Assembly: GCA_965662195.1 (NCBI GenBank)
Contig: CBFIHA010000005.1
Span: 10,149 to 74,148, forward strand
Direction: 5' to 3'
Length of the DNA: 64,000 nucleotides
Source: UBA1268 sp965662195
Lineage (GTDB): Bacteria > Planctomycetota > Planctomycetia > Pirellulales > UBA1268
The position numbers were made by a program, and so were the translations under genes. A model generated the notes under the pieces. It was given only the letters and a program-made list of their open reading frames with translations, ran no database searches and was not told the DNA's origin. Shown piece by piece: positions 8,441 to 17,319 of this stretch (positions within the stretch are counted from its first letter, which is position 1; each line of letters begins with the position of its first letter).

Positions 8441-8486
8441 GCTGGTTTCATCATCGTGCTCTGTCGGCCAGCAGCATTGGCTTGGC

Positions 8487-9992
8487 TCAGCTGACCTGGA
8501 GCCGGGCGGTGGTCAACTCGATGGCGACGAGCATGCCCTTGGCCTTGTTGACGGTCTCTTGAAACTCGCTCTCTGGCCGGCTGTCGGCGACAATGCCGGC
8601 CCCCGACTGCACATAAGCGGTCCCGCCACTGACCACGATCGTTCGCAGGGCGATGCAGGTATCCATCGCCCCGCCGAAGTCGATGTAGCCAACGGCGCCG
8701 GCGTAAGGCCCCCGCTTGTTCGGCTCGAGCTCATCGATGATCTCCATGGCCCGGATCTTGGGTGCTCCCGAGACGGTTCCCGCTGGCAGGCAGGCCCTGA
8801 GGGCATCAAAGGCGTTCTTGCCGGGCAGTAGCCGGCCACTGACATTGCTGGTGATGTGCATGACATGGCTATAGCGTTCAATCGCCATCACGTCGGTCAG
8901 TTCGACCGATCCGATTTCGGCGACCCGACCGACATCGTTGCGGCCCAGGTCGATCAGCATCACGTGTTCGGCCCGCTCCTTGGGGTCGGCCAGTAGGCCG
9001 GCGGCGAGTTCGGCATCCTCTTCTGGTGTGCCGCCGCGGGGACGGGTGCCGGCCAACGGTCGCACGGTTACCTGCCCATCGACGACCCGCACCATGATTT
9101 CTGGTGAACTGCCGACCAGCGTTGCTCGCGGTGTCCGCAGATAAAACATGAACGGGCTCGGATTGACCACCCGCAGTGTCCGGTAGAGTTCCAGCGGGGA
9201 TGCCGCGAAGGGGACCGCCAGTCGACGGCTAAGGACGACCTGGAAGATGTCGCCGGCATGGATGTAGTCGATGGCCCGCTCAACGGCCCGCTCGAAATCC
9301 TCCTGACTGCGGTTGGCAAGCAGGCCACAGGCCGGATCAGTGTGGCTGCCGATGTCGCACAGCGGCGGCCAGTCGGAGGGCTGCTGGAGTTTGGCAATCG
9401 TCGCGTCCACCCGGGCGGCCGCCGCGTCGTAGGCCGCCGTGATCGCCTCGGGGGATGCGGCGTCAACGGTTGCCAGCACCACGACGTCAATGCTCTTGGA
9501 GACATGGTCGAAGACAACCAGCCGGTCATAGAAAGCGAAGCAGACGTCGGGCAGTCCGAGGTCGTCTGGGGGCACGTCCGGCAGGTGTTCAACGTAGCGG
9601 ACTGCGTCATAGGCGGCGTAACCGATTGCACCACTGGTAAAGGGGGGCAGGTCGTCGAGCCGGGCCGGCTGGAAGGCGGCCATCCGCTGTTCCAGTTCGG
9701 CCAGTGGATCATCCGATTCGAAGATTTCAGGGGCGGCCCCGCTGTGGCTCACGGTCACCTGCCGGCCGCGGGCCTCGAACCGAAGAAAGGGCTCTGCCCC
9801 CAGAAAGCTGTAGCGGCCCACCTTTTCGCCGCCGATCACACTCTCGAACAGGCAGCCGTCGCTGCCGGCATCGATGCGGGCAAAGGCCGATAGCGGCGTC
9901 AGGCTGTCGGCGAAAATCCGCCGGTAGACGGGAACGACCGTCGCTGACCGGGCCAGCCGGGCGAACGTCTCGCGGTCGGGAAGGTGCGGCAT
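8487..9992 (-). CDS. trpE: Anthranilate synthase component I
   Basis: TrpE makes anthranilate from chorismate with ammonia or a glutaminase partner. The chorismate-binding domain is complete in the C-terminal half: DIFQVVLSRRL, SPEIMVRV, PLAGTRPRG, HVMLIDLGRNDVGRV, GTVSGAPKIRAMEIIDELEP and the final GAGIVADS. An N-terminal segment with the Trp-feedback region is also present. ATG 9992 gives 501 residues, the usual length; in-frame codons further upstream would run under the mcsA gene. No strong ribosome site is seen. The glutaminase subunit trpG is not in the window. Confidence 0.95.
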   Translation of the reverse strand: MPHLPDRETFARLARSATVVPVYRRIFADSLTPLSAFARIDAGSDGCLFESVIGGEKVGRYSFLGAEPFLRFEARGRQVTVSHSGAAPEIFESDDPLAELEQRMAAFQPARLDDLPPFTSGAIGYAAYDAVRYVEHLPDVPPDDLGLPDVCFAFYDRLVVFDHVSKSIDVVVLATVDAASPEAITAAYDAAAARVDATIAKLQQPSDWPPLCDIGSHTDPACGLLANRSQEDFERAVERAIDYIHAGDIFQVVLSRRLAVPFAASPLELYRTLRVVNPSPFMFYLRTPRATLVGSSPEIMVRVVDGQVTVRPLAGTRPRGGTPEEDAELAAGLLADPKERAEHVMLIDLGRNDVGRVAEIGSVELTDVMAIERYSHVMHITSNVSGRLLPGKNAFDALRACLPAGTVSGAPKIRAMEIIDELEPNKRGPYAGAVGYIDFGGAMDTCIALRTIVVSGGTAYVQSGAGIVADSRPESEFQETVNKAKGMLVAIELTTARLQVS

Positions 9993-10247
9993 GGGACGCG
10001 AAACAATTGGCCAAGGGAAACTGCCGACGGGATTCAACCGGCGAATCGTAGCAGACCGCCGAAAATGTCTGCCATGACCGCCCCGGAAAAATAGCTGTCC
10101 CGAGCGGGCGGGAACCGCCGGGGCCACCACCCGCCCCCGATCCTGGCCGGGGGCGGCATGCTGCGGAGGGAAACCAACTGCTATGATGTCGGCGGTGGGG
10201 TGGCGGCTCCGGGCCGGCCCCCCAGTCTGTTCCCCCGATTCGGTTTG

Positions 10248-10826
10248 ATGAGGCGGTTCATGCGGTGTCAGCAGTGTGACAAACAGGCGATGTTCCACAT
10301 CACCGAACTCGAGTCGGGTGAGGTGCGTGAGGTTCATCTCTGCGAGGACCACGCCCGGAACTACCTCAACCAGTCGGAGGGCACGGAGCAGCCGGTGGAG
10401 TCGGCCGGTCCGCTCGGCGTGGGCCAGACGGCGGAGGAACTCTCAGCGCTCGATCAGAAGGTCTGCGAGATGTGTGGGATCACCTTTTTCGAGTTTCGGA
10501 ACCAGGGACGGCTCGGCTGCCCGCACGATTACGCCCAGTTTGAGCAGGAACTTGAACCGCTGATCGCCAACATTCACGGTGCGGTTGAGCACACCGGTCG
10601 CCGGCCGCGGCGGCCGGCCGGCAGCGACCTGCCTGAATCGACCGAATCGCTGACCCGGGTGATCGGACTCCGGAAAGAAATCAGGGAAGCGGTGGAACAA
10701 GAGGAATATGAGCGGGCGGGAACGCTCCGCGACGAAATCCAGCATGTGCTCGAAAACTGGCACGCCGGTGAGCAGGCTGCGGATGGAAGCGATTCAGTGC
10801 AGCCGACCGAGACACCTTTGAACTGA
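10248..10826 (+). CDS. mcsA: McsA-like zinc protein with UVR motif
   Basis: McsA activates the McsB arginine kinase. The 192-residue protein has two zinc-binding Cys clusters (CQQCDKQAMFHI ... CEDHA and CEMCGITFFEF ... GCPHD). It also has a C-terminal UVR helix pair (LRKEIREAVEQEEYERAGTLRDEI), the order seen in McsA. ATG 10248 is chosen; ATG 10260 is equally possible, and both sit just before the first Cys cluster. The stop and the next gene's start share one base (TGATG), so mcsA and mcsB are coupled. The partner ClpC is not in the window. Confidence 0.88.
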   Translation: MRRFMRCQQCDKQAMFHITELESGEVREVHLCEDHARNYLNQSEGTEQPVESAGPLGVGQTAEELSALDQKVCEMCGITFFEFRNQGRLGCPHDYAQFEQELEPLIANIHGAVEHTGRRPRRPAGSDLPESTESLTRVIGLRKEIREAVEQEEYERAGTLRDEIQHVLENWHAGEQAADGSDSVQPTETPLN

Positions 10827-11896
10827 TGATGAAGCTGGATTCACTGACGACATCAATTGGCGAATGGCTCAAAGGCACCGGCCCTGAGTCCGATATCGTG
10901 ATGAGCAGCCGGGTGCGGCTGGCACGGAATCTGGCCCAGTATCCGTTCGTTGGGCGAGCGTCCGACCATGAGCGGGGCGAGGTGGAGCAGTTTCTTCGCA
11001 GCCGGCTGCTTCGGCTGCCCTCGCGGCTGACGCTGGAATATGTTGATGTTGGTGGACTGGGTGAACTCGACCGGCAGTTTTTGGTCGAACGGCAGCTCAT
11101 CAGCCGTGAGCATGCCGAAGCGGTGGGGTCGCGTGGTGTGGCGATCGACCCGCGAGAGCAGCTGAGCCTGATGGTCAACGAGGAAGACCATCTGCGAATC
11201 CAGTGCGTTCACAGCGGACTCGATCTTGAGGCTGTCTGGCAGCAGATCAGTGCCGTCGATGACGAGATCGAGGCAGTCGTGCCCTACGCCTTCCATTCCC
11301 GCTGGGGATACCTGACCGCCTGCCCGACCAATGTTGGGACCGGGATTCGCGTCAGTGTGATGTTGCACCTGCCCGCTCTGGTGATCACCCGGCAGATCGA
11401 CAAAGTCTTTCGCAGCCTCCACAAGATCTCGCTGGCTGTCCGCGGGCTCTATGGTGAGGGATCTCAAGCGTTCGGAGATTTCTACCAGATCTCCAATCAG
11501 ACCACGCTGGGCAAGACAGAGCAGGAACTGATCGCCCAGGTGGCCGATGTGGTGCCGGTGCTGATCGACTACGAACGGCGGGCCCGGGACTTTCTCGTGC
11601 GGGAGACCGAGCAAAACATTCACGATCAGGTCAGCCGGGCCTATGGCATTCTGCGGACGGCGCAGACGATCACCGCCGAGGAGACGATGCAGTTGTTGTC
11701 ACGGGTTCGCATGGGGGTGCTGCTCGGCCTGCTCGACGACGTCGATGTGGCAGATGTCAATCTGCTACTGGTGCGGACGCAGCCCGCCCACCTTCAGAAG
11801 CTGCGGGGGGCCGAACTCGACACCAAAGATCGCAACATTGAGCGGGCCCGGTTTCTGCGGAAGTACTTCGAGACCGGTTCGGCTGAGGCCAACTGA
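10826..11896 (+). CDS. mcsB: Protein-arginine kinase McsB
   Basis: McsB is a phosphagen-kinase-fold enzyme that phosphorylates arginine residues on proteins, marking them for ClpCP or altering regulators. The nucleotide-binding VMSSRVRLARNL (near residue 25) and the hallmark CPTNVGTGIRVSVMLHLPAL (near 168-187) are intact. The length of 356 residues is typical. It is coupled to mcsA through TGATG at 10824-10828. The pair is best known from Firmicutes, but homologues occur in planctomycetes and some other phyla. In this window no CtsR repressor accompanies them. Confidence 0.93.
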   Translation: MMKLDSLTTSIGEWLKGTGPESDIVMSSRVRLARNLAQYPFVGRASDHERGEVEQFLRSRLLRLPSRLTLEYVDVGGLGELDRQFLVERQLISREHAEAVGSRGVAIDPREQLSLMVNEEDHLRIQCVHSGLDLEAVWQQISAVDDEIEAVVPYAFHSRWGYLTACPTNVGTGIRVSVMLHLPALVITRQIDKVFRSLHKISLAVRGLYGEGSQAFGDFYQISNQTTLGKTEQELIAQVADVVPVLIDYERRARDFLVRETEQNIHDQVSRAYGILRTAQTITAEETMQLLSRVRMGVLLGLLDDVDVADVNLLLVRTQPAHLQKLRGAELDTKDRNIERARFLRKYFETGSAEAN

Positions 11897-11912
11897 CCCC
11901 GGCGGGGTGAAC

Positions 11913-12419
11913 TCAACTTCGGGCCAGCTTCGCCCGCAGGGCCGCCACCACCGGTGGCGGGACGAACTTCAGCAGAGCCTTATCATCCGCCAGGGGAGTG
12001 ATCTGCTTCAGCAGTGATGAGGAGATATGTGAGTACTGGGCGTCAGCCATCAGGAACACTGTTTCGATCTCCGGGTCGAGCATCCGGTTGGCCAGCGTCA
12101 TGGTGAATTCCGCCTCGATGTCGGTGAGTGAGCGGACGCCCCGCAGCACCACATGCGCCTGCTGGTCGCGGACGAAGGTCACGGAAAGCCCGTCGAACCG
12201 CCGTACCTGCACGTTGTCGAGGGGGGCCACGGCTGCCTCGACCAGCTGCACCCGCTCGTCCTGATCGAACAGGGGATGCTTGTCGGGGTTGATGCCGACG
12301 CCGACCACAATGCGGTCAAAAATCCGGCTGGCCCGCTCGATTACATCGAGGTGCCCAAGGGTGATCGGGTCAAACGAACCGGTGTAGACGGCGATCCGGC
12401 CAGCAGGCTGGTCTGACAC
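11913..12419 (-). CDS. coaD: Phosphopantetheine adenylyltransferase
   Basis: CoaD catalyses the fourth step of coenzyme A synthesis, joining ATP and 4'-phosphopantetheine. The nucleotidyltransferase motif YTGSFDPITLGHLD near the N-terminus and ISSSLLKQI in the C-terminal third are both complete, with RGVRSLTDIEAEF between them. The length of 168 residues fits. It converges with mcsB, with only 16 bases between the stops. Confidence 0.96.
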   Translation of the reverse strand: MSDQPAGRIAVYTGSFDPITLGHLDVIERASRIFDRIVVGVGINPDKHPLFDQDERVQLVEAAVAPLDNVQVRRFDGLSVTFVRDQQAHVVLRGVRSLTDIEAEFTMTLANRMLDPEIETVFLMADAQYSHISSSLLKQITPLADDKALLKFVPPPVVAALRAKLARS

Positions 12420-12606
12420 GGGTGAAATCTCCGAAATGGGGCGTGTGGGGGGCGGGCTGGCAGCCGACCGGTTGGCTCATCCGACCGCGGCCAGTATCGT
12501 ATCGAACCTGCGGACGGGTTGCCCGTCCCCGGGGCCAAGGCCGTTTCCGACGCTGGCAGCCCGTTTCCTCGCAACGCCGCATCCCTCTGGTTGGAGTTCC
12601 CGCATC

Positions 12607-12795
12607 GTGTCGAAGGCCGTTCCATTCATCGGCATGATCGTCTCGGGAATCGTTGGCATCATGTTTCTGGCCGATCTGGTTGCGGGCTTTCCGTTTCAAC
12701 GGGTCAGCATCGCCGCCGACATCGGATTTATCCTCAGCAGCGGCATTCTCGCCTATCTCAGCTGGTCGCTGCAGATGAGCCGGCGGGAAGAGTAG
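12607..12795 (+). CDS. Small two-helix membrane protein
   Basis: The 62-residue hydrophobic protein has two predicted membrane segments (about residues 8-28 and 36-56) and a short basic/acidic tail SRREE. GTG 12607 is chosen because GGAG lies about 9 bases upstream and an internal ATG at 12634 falls within the first helix. No known domain is recognised. It lies alone between the divergent coaD and the convergent 12815-13507 gene. Confidence 0.6.
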   Translation: MSKAVPFIGMIVSGIVGIMFLADLVAGFPFQRVSIAADIGFILSSGILAYLSWSLQMSRREE

Positions 12796-12814
12796 CCCGC
12801 CGCGGGCCGGTGGC

Positions 12815-13507
12815 TCAGGCAGCCCGCAGGATCGAGCCCGGCGTCTGCCGGCTGTCGCCACCGCTGACCAGGTTCGGCAGATCCTCCAAGGCCGGCATGA
12901 TCAGGCTGCCGACGGCCACGCGGTGACTCAGTCGTGACCGCAGGCTTCTCAGTCGCTGGCCATCATGGGTGCCAGACGGCGTAGCGGTGTCGATGGCGGT
13001 AAGCGATCCCGGTCTCAGCCTCGGAACCGTGCCGCTGCCGAAGATCATGCTTGGCCATGATTTCGCTGCCAGATCGTGCCGCAGCAGCTCCCAGAGCCCC
13101 CATTCCACGCTGCGGCAGGGCCAGCCTGCCGGTGCCGGCCGCCGGGGCCGCCCGGCCAGGCTGAATTGTGAGGTCAAGACGACGGTGATGCCCTCTTCCA
13201 CCAGCAGGTCGGGCTGACGGACGCCACCGGCTCCCAGGAAGACGGCAGCCCGCAATGCCGGGACGGCCCGTCGTCCCGCCCGGAGCAGGTCGCGGAGGCT
13301 TCGCCGAGACTCGGCTGTCGTCGGGGGGATCGCGATCGCCGGTGGCCGCTCGGCGGCAGGACACCGTTCGAACTGAGCAGGCGTGCCGTACCAGGTGACG
13401 GTGAATGCTGAACAGTCCGAGCCGGTCATCTCCGCCGGTGGGACGTCGCCGTTGGTGGGCAGTGGGGCACAAATGACGCAGGTGGCCGGCCGGTTGGGTG
13501 ATCGCAC
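12815..13507 (-). CDS. Hypothetical protein
   Basis: The 230-residue protein is not recognised. The GTG start at 13507 is supported by a strong GGAGGA ribosome site about 5 bases upstream, the main reason to accept the gene. It contains a CVIC pair near the N-terminus and a central hydrophobic stretch (ALRAAVFLGAGG ... GITVVLTSQFSLAG). A C-terminal Arg/Ser-rich region follows. A longer open frame in another phase over the same DNA has no such start and looks like a shadow. No function can be assigned. Confidence 0.55.
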   Translation of the reverse strand: MRSPNRPATCVICAPLPTNGDVPPAEMTGSDCSAFTVTWYGTPAQFERCPAAERPPAIAIPPTTAESRRSLRDLLRAGRRAVPALRAAVFLGAGGVRQPDLLVEEGITVVLTSQFSLAGRPRRPAPAGWPCRSVEWGLWELLRHDLAAKSWPSMIFGSGTVPRLRPGSLTAIDTATPSGTHDGQRLRSLRSRLSHRVAVGSLIMPALEDLPNLVSGGDSRQTPGSILRAA

Positions 13508-13689
13508 TGTGTTCCTCCGGTTGGCCCGGTCCCCTCATGAGCGTCGGCGTGGTGATTCTCACGGCTGTCACGGTCTTGGCCGCGAACATTCCGATGAGTG
13601 CCGGGGCCAGCCTGCCACGCATCCTTTCGGGAACCATCTCCCCCGGCGACTCCGGCACTTCTCCGTATCGGCGGTCCGGCGGCGATGCT

Positions 13690-15333
13690 TCAGCCTGTTC
13701 CCGATTCCGGCGGTCTGGCCGCCGCAGCCTTCCCCCGATCGGTCCGGTTTGCCTCATCGTCACCGGCCGCCGGCCGCCGCTGATGGGCTGCGATCGCTTC
13801 AAGCAGGGCGGCTGTGGTGGCTTCAGCCGCCTCCACGGTCGGTGGAACGCCCGCCCTCCGCAACGTCGCCGAGGTGACTGGCGAAATGCTCGCAATTTTC
13901 CAGTTCCGGAGCTGGTCACTGAAGAGGCGGACCGCCGTGCCGGCGATGGAGGAACTGGTCAGCACGATCCAGTCACAGGGGAATTGCCGCAGCGTCAGGT
14001 CAGTCCCGGCGTCGATTGCTGCAATCGGTCGACTGGAGTAGACCGCCACCTGTTCGACCTGGTGTCCCCGTGCCTCAAGTTCCCGGCGGAGCAGGTCACG
14101 GCCCTTGTCTGCCCGCACCAGCAGAAAGCGTCCCCGGGGTACTGATTCGGCGAGCGCTTCGATCACCCCTTCCGACCGATAGCAGCTAGGGAGGAGGTCG
14201 CAGGCGAGACCGCAGGCCTCGAGCGCAGCCCGGGTGGCCGGCCCAATCGCGGCGAGCCGGGCTGTCCCGAGTGCCCGGGCATCCCGGCCGGCGGCCCGCA
14301 GGCAGGCATTGAAAGCCCGCACGCCGTTGCTGCTGGCGAAGACGATCCAGTCGAACGACCAGGCTGCCGCGACGGCCGCCTCGACTGCCTCGGGGTCGGG
14401 GGCGGGACCGATTTCGATCAATGGAACGTGAACCGGATTTCCACCCTGCCGGCCGATTTCTGCAAGCAGTTCGTCGGCCTGACCCGCCGGCCGCGTGATC
14501 AGCAGTCGGCAGCCGGCCAGCGGCCCGCGATTGGCCGCCGGCACTCCGGCGGGATGGCCGCCGATGATGGCGATGGCTGGTGGCGGAAGGGCTACTCGGC
14601 GGATGGCGGCAGCACACTCAGCCAGGGTGGTCTCGGTGATCTGCTGATCGGCCCAGCTGCACCGGCTGACGAGCGTGACCGGTGTGTCGGCCGGCCGGCC
14701 GGCCCGGAGCAGCGCTTCAGACCAGTGGGCCGATTGCTCGACGCCCATGTAGATCACGATCGTGCCCGTGGCTACGGCCAGGCTGCGGTAGTCGATTGCC
14801 TCGGCCTTCGCGACCGCCTCGTGCCCGGTCACAATCGTCAGGCTCGAGGCGGTCTCCCGCGAGGTCAGGGGGACCGCTGCTGCCGCTGCTGCCGCCGTCG
14901 CCGCAGTCACCCCGGGAATGATCTCGAAGGGGATCTGTCGTTCAGTGACCGGTTCGAGTTCCTCCCGCAGTCGGGCGAAGACCGTTGGGTCTCCCCCCTT
15001 GAGCCTGACCACGACGCGACCGGGACCGGCGAGGTCAGCCAGCCAGCGGCCAATCTGCCGACCCGGGTCATTGCCAGCGCGATCATCGCCGAGGAGCCGG
15101 GCGACCGGCAGGCGGGCGGCATTCGTCAGCTCCAGGACGGCCGGTGGCACCAGCTGATCATGCACGACAACATCGGCCGTCTTGAGACAGTCGATCGCGC
15201 GGATTGTCAGCAGGTCGGGTTCTCCCGGGCCGGCACCAACAAAGACCACCCGACCCGGCGGCGGGCAGCGGCCGGCCGGCAACGACGGGGAGGCGAGGGG
15301 GGCGGCAGGATTCTCGGGCTGCGGTTCGTTCAT
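13690..15333 (-). CDS. cobA-hemD: Fused uroporphyrinogen-III C-methyltransferase / uroporphyrinogen-III synthase
   Basis: Two domains are joined in 547 residues. Residues about 28-270 are the SAM-dependent methyltransferase: VVFVGAGPGEPDLLT, VVRLKGGDPTVFAR, IIPGVTAATAAAA and VIYMGV. It makes precorrin-2 for sirohaem or cobalamin. Residues about 280-520 are a HemD-type synthase: LLITRPAGQADEL, FASSNGVRAF, LLVRADKGRDLL and WIVLTSSSIAGTAVRLF. It closes the tetrapyrrole ring. Fusions of this kind are known in other phyla. The last 25 residues are a disordered Arg/Ala tail. No other haem gene is adjacent. Confidence 0.93.
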   Translation of the reverse strand: MNEPQPENPAAPLASPSLPAGRCPPPGRVVFVGAGPGEPDLLTIRAIDCLKTADVVVHDQLVPPAVLELTNAARLPVARLLGDDRAGNDPGRQIGRWLADLAGPGRVVVRLKGGDPTVFARLREELEPVTERQIPFEIIPGVTAATAAAAAAAVPLTSRETASSLTIVTGHEAVAKAEAIDYRSLAVATGTIVIYMGVEQSAHWSEALLRAGRPADTPVTLVSRCSWADQQITETTLAECAAAIRRVALPPPAIAIIGGHPAGVPAANRGPLAGCRLLITRPAGQADELLAEIGRQGGNPVHVPLIEIGPAPDPEAVEAAVAAAWSFDWIVFASSNGVRAFNACLRAAGRDARALGTARLAAIGPATRAALEACGLACDLLPSCYRSEGVIEALAESVPRGRFLLVRADKGRDLLRRELEARGHQVEQVAVYSSRPIAAIDAGTDLTLRQFPCDWIVLTSSSIAGTAVRLFSDQLRNWKIASISPVTSATLRRAGVPPTVEAAEATTAALLEAIAAHQRRPAAGDDEANRTDRGKAAAARPPESGTG

Positions 15334-15507
15334 GACGCTGCTGGGCCGTGGTCCGGATCAAATGTCCTGGCAACTCCCTCATTCTCACACCCCCCTCGGC
15401 CACCACAAGGGCCGAAGATGGGGGCAGACCCCGGGGCGATTTTGCTAGCATGGGGAGCGGTGGACAGAGGCGATCCACATTTTTCCAGTCCGGTCATCCG
15501 GGGACGC

Positions 15508-16887
15508 ATGGCAGACAATTCAGCAGACAACCGTTCGTTCACGGCAACCCACCCCTCGGGGCGAAAGCCGCTGAGCCCCGCTGAGCGGAGCCGGCTCTCG
15601 AAATGCTTTGCCAGCGGGGCGGAAAACCTGCGGAAGGGCAACTACGACTATGCGATCGAGCTGTTTGCCAGCTGCGTCAGTGGCGATCCTGCGAGTCATG
15701 TCTACCTCCAGAATCTGCTCGACGCGCTGACCAAAAAGCAGGGGGGCAAGAAGGCGAGCGGCCTGACGTCGTTGCTGGCAGCTGGCAGCCGGGGGGGGCT
15801 CAAACGGCTCATTGCCGCCGGAAAGCCTGCCGAGGCAATCAAGACCGGCATCGGGGTGCTCAAGAAAAATCCCGCCGATACGTCCTGTCTGCTCGGGCTG
15901 GCTGACGCCTGCGAGGCACTCGGCTGTGTTGAGACGGAGGGCCTGTTCCTGCGGCGGGCGCTCGATGTCGCCCCGCTCGATCCGACCGTCAATAAGCAGT
16001 GCGCCGCCTTCATGGAGCGGCTCGGCCAGTTCAATCAGGCAATCGCCTGCTGGCAGCGGATTGCGGAACTCAAGACGGTCAAGGAAGAAGCCCAGCGCGA
16101 GATTGCCCGGCTGAGTGTTGAGAAGACCCGTTACGACCTCGACAACCGCGGCAGGAAGTCACCGCAGCCCACCGAGGCATCACCGCTTGAAACACTCCGT
16201 CGCCGTTTGGCTGACGCCCCAACCGACACCGAGGCAGCCTTTGAGCTGGCCGATCTGCTCGAGCGGGAGGCCGCGGTCGAAGAGGCGGAAAAGGTGCTCT
16301 GTGATGTGCTGGCGGCCTCGGGCAACGACCTCAAGGTGCGGGAGCATCTTGAGGATCGGCAGCTCCGCTGGGCCAAGCGAAGGGTCATGCTGGCTGAGAA
16401 GCAGCTCGAGGCGGAGGACTCTCCGGACCGCCGCGAGCGCCTCGCCCAGCTACAGCGGGCGCTCCTGAAGCAGGAGATTGAGGTCTATGCCGCACGGACC
16501 GATCGGTACCCGGAAAATGCCTCCTGGAAGTATGAACTGGCCCTGCGGCTGAAGGCGGTCGGCAGTTTTGCCGAAGCGATCAAGCAGTTTCAGGATGTGC
16601 TGCTCGATGCCCGCCGCAAGGGGGTCGTGGCCCTGGAACTGGGCGAGTGCTTCCAGAAAATCAAGCAATACCCCTTGGCGATGCGAAATTATCAGACTGC
16701 CCTTGAGCATCTGGGCGACCGCGAAATCGACCTGCGGAAGCGGGCTCTCTATCGGGCCGGCGTGCTGGCGGCCGGCCTGAAGGATCGCGACGCGGCCCAG
16801 AAACACCTGTCCGCCCTGGCGGAGCTCGATTTCGGCTATCGGGACGTGGCTTCCCGGCTCGAAAAATTGGCCACCGACGCGATCTGA
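15508..16887 (+). CDS. Tetratricopeptide-repeat protein
   Basis: The 459-residue protein has several TPR-like helix pairs: AENLRKGNYDYAIELFASCV, ALDVAPLDPTVNKQCAAFMERLGQFNQAIACWQRI and LRLKAVGSFAEAIKQFQDVL, plus others between about residues 30 and 440. A long charged helical region lies around residues 190-320. No signal peptide or membrane segment is seen, so it is probably a cytoplasmic scaffold. ATG 15508 is chosen because upstream frame content lies under cobA-hemD. It is followed by rpsT on the same strand after 135 bases. Partner proteins are unknown. Confidence 0.8.
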   Translation: MADNSADNRSFTATHPSGRKPLSPAERSRLSKCFASGAENLRKGNYDYAIELFASCVSGDPASHVYLQNLLDALTKKQGGKKASGLTSLLAAGSRGGLKRLIAAGKPAEAIKTGIGVLKKNPADTSCLLGLADACEALGCVETEGLFLRRALDVAPLDPTVNKQCAAFMERLGQFNQAIACWQRIAELKTVKEEAQREIARLSVEKTRYDLDNRGRKSPQPTEASPLETLRRRLADAPTDTEAAFELADLLEREAAVEEAEKVLCDVLAASGNDLKVREHLEDRQLRWAKRRVMLAEKQLEAEDSPDRRERLAQLQRALLKQEIEVYAARTDRYPENASWKYELALRLKAVGSFAEAIKQFQDVLLDARRKGVVALELGECFQKIKQYPLAMRNYQTALEHLGDREIDLRKRALYRAGVLAAGLKDRDAAQKHLSALAELDFGYRDVASRLEKLATDAI

Positions 16888-16928
16888 CGGCAACTCGGCT
16901 GCCGCTGGCAGAATTGCTCGGGGTGGGG

Positions 16929-16934
16929 TATAGT
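16929..16934 (+). promoter_or_regulatory. Possible -10 element of rpsT
   Basis: TATAGT lies 89 bases before the rpsT ATG, just after the hairpin CTGCC-GCT-GGCAG that follows the TPR gene. No convincing -35 accompanies it. Confidence 0.35.
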
Positions 16935-17022
16935 GCAGGACTTCCCTCGGCTCGAGACGGCGACTGCCGGCCGGTTCCGGGGATGACCACACACCGGCTC
17001 TCCACGACAGGAATCAAGCAAC

Positions 17023-17301
17023 ATGCCCCACTCGGCCAGTGCCAAAAAGCGCCTGCGGCAGAACATCCGCAGCCGGGACCGGAATCGGGCCGCCAAGTCG
17101 GCCATCAAATCCTCGATCCGCAAGGTGCTCGAGGCGATCTCCCAGCAGGACATTCCGGCAGCCCGTGAGCACTTTCGCGTGGTTGCCAAGAAGGCGGATC
17201 GGGCTGCATCGGCAAGCACGATTCACCGCAACAAGGCTGCCCGGATCAAGTCGCGGCTGTCGGCCCGGATTCTGAAGGCGTCTCAGTCATCGGCTGGCTG
17301 A
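17023..17301 (+). CDS. rpsT: 30S ribosomal protein S20
   Basis: S20 binds 16S rRNA in the small subunit body. The 92-residue basic protein begins MPHSASAKKRLRQNIRSRDRN, the canonical S20 N-terminus, and has the conserved AASASTIHRNKAARIKSRLS near the C-terminus. An AGGAA ribosome site lies about 10 bases before the ATG. It converges with pyrK, whose stop is 18 bases away. Confidence 0.96.
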   Translation: MPHSASAKKRLRQNIRSRDRNRAAKSAIKSSIRKVLEAISQQDIPAAREHFRVVAKKADRAASASTIHRNKAARIKSRLSARILKASQSSAG

Positions 17302-17319
17302 AAGCTGGAGGTCGTTCCT

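Noticed and set aside
12963..13919. Long minus-strand frame overlapping two other genes
   Set aside because: It is in a different phase from the frame with a strong ribosome site (12815-13507), runs under cobA-hemD, and its Arg/Pro-rich translation has no motif.
13690..15333. CobA-HemD fusion as a novelty
   Set aside because: Such fusions are known in several phyla; both domains look ordinary.
14428..15507. Long upstream extension of the TPR gene
   Set aside because: It lies wholly antisense to the well supported cobA-hemD gene and has no TPR or other motif.
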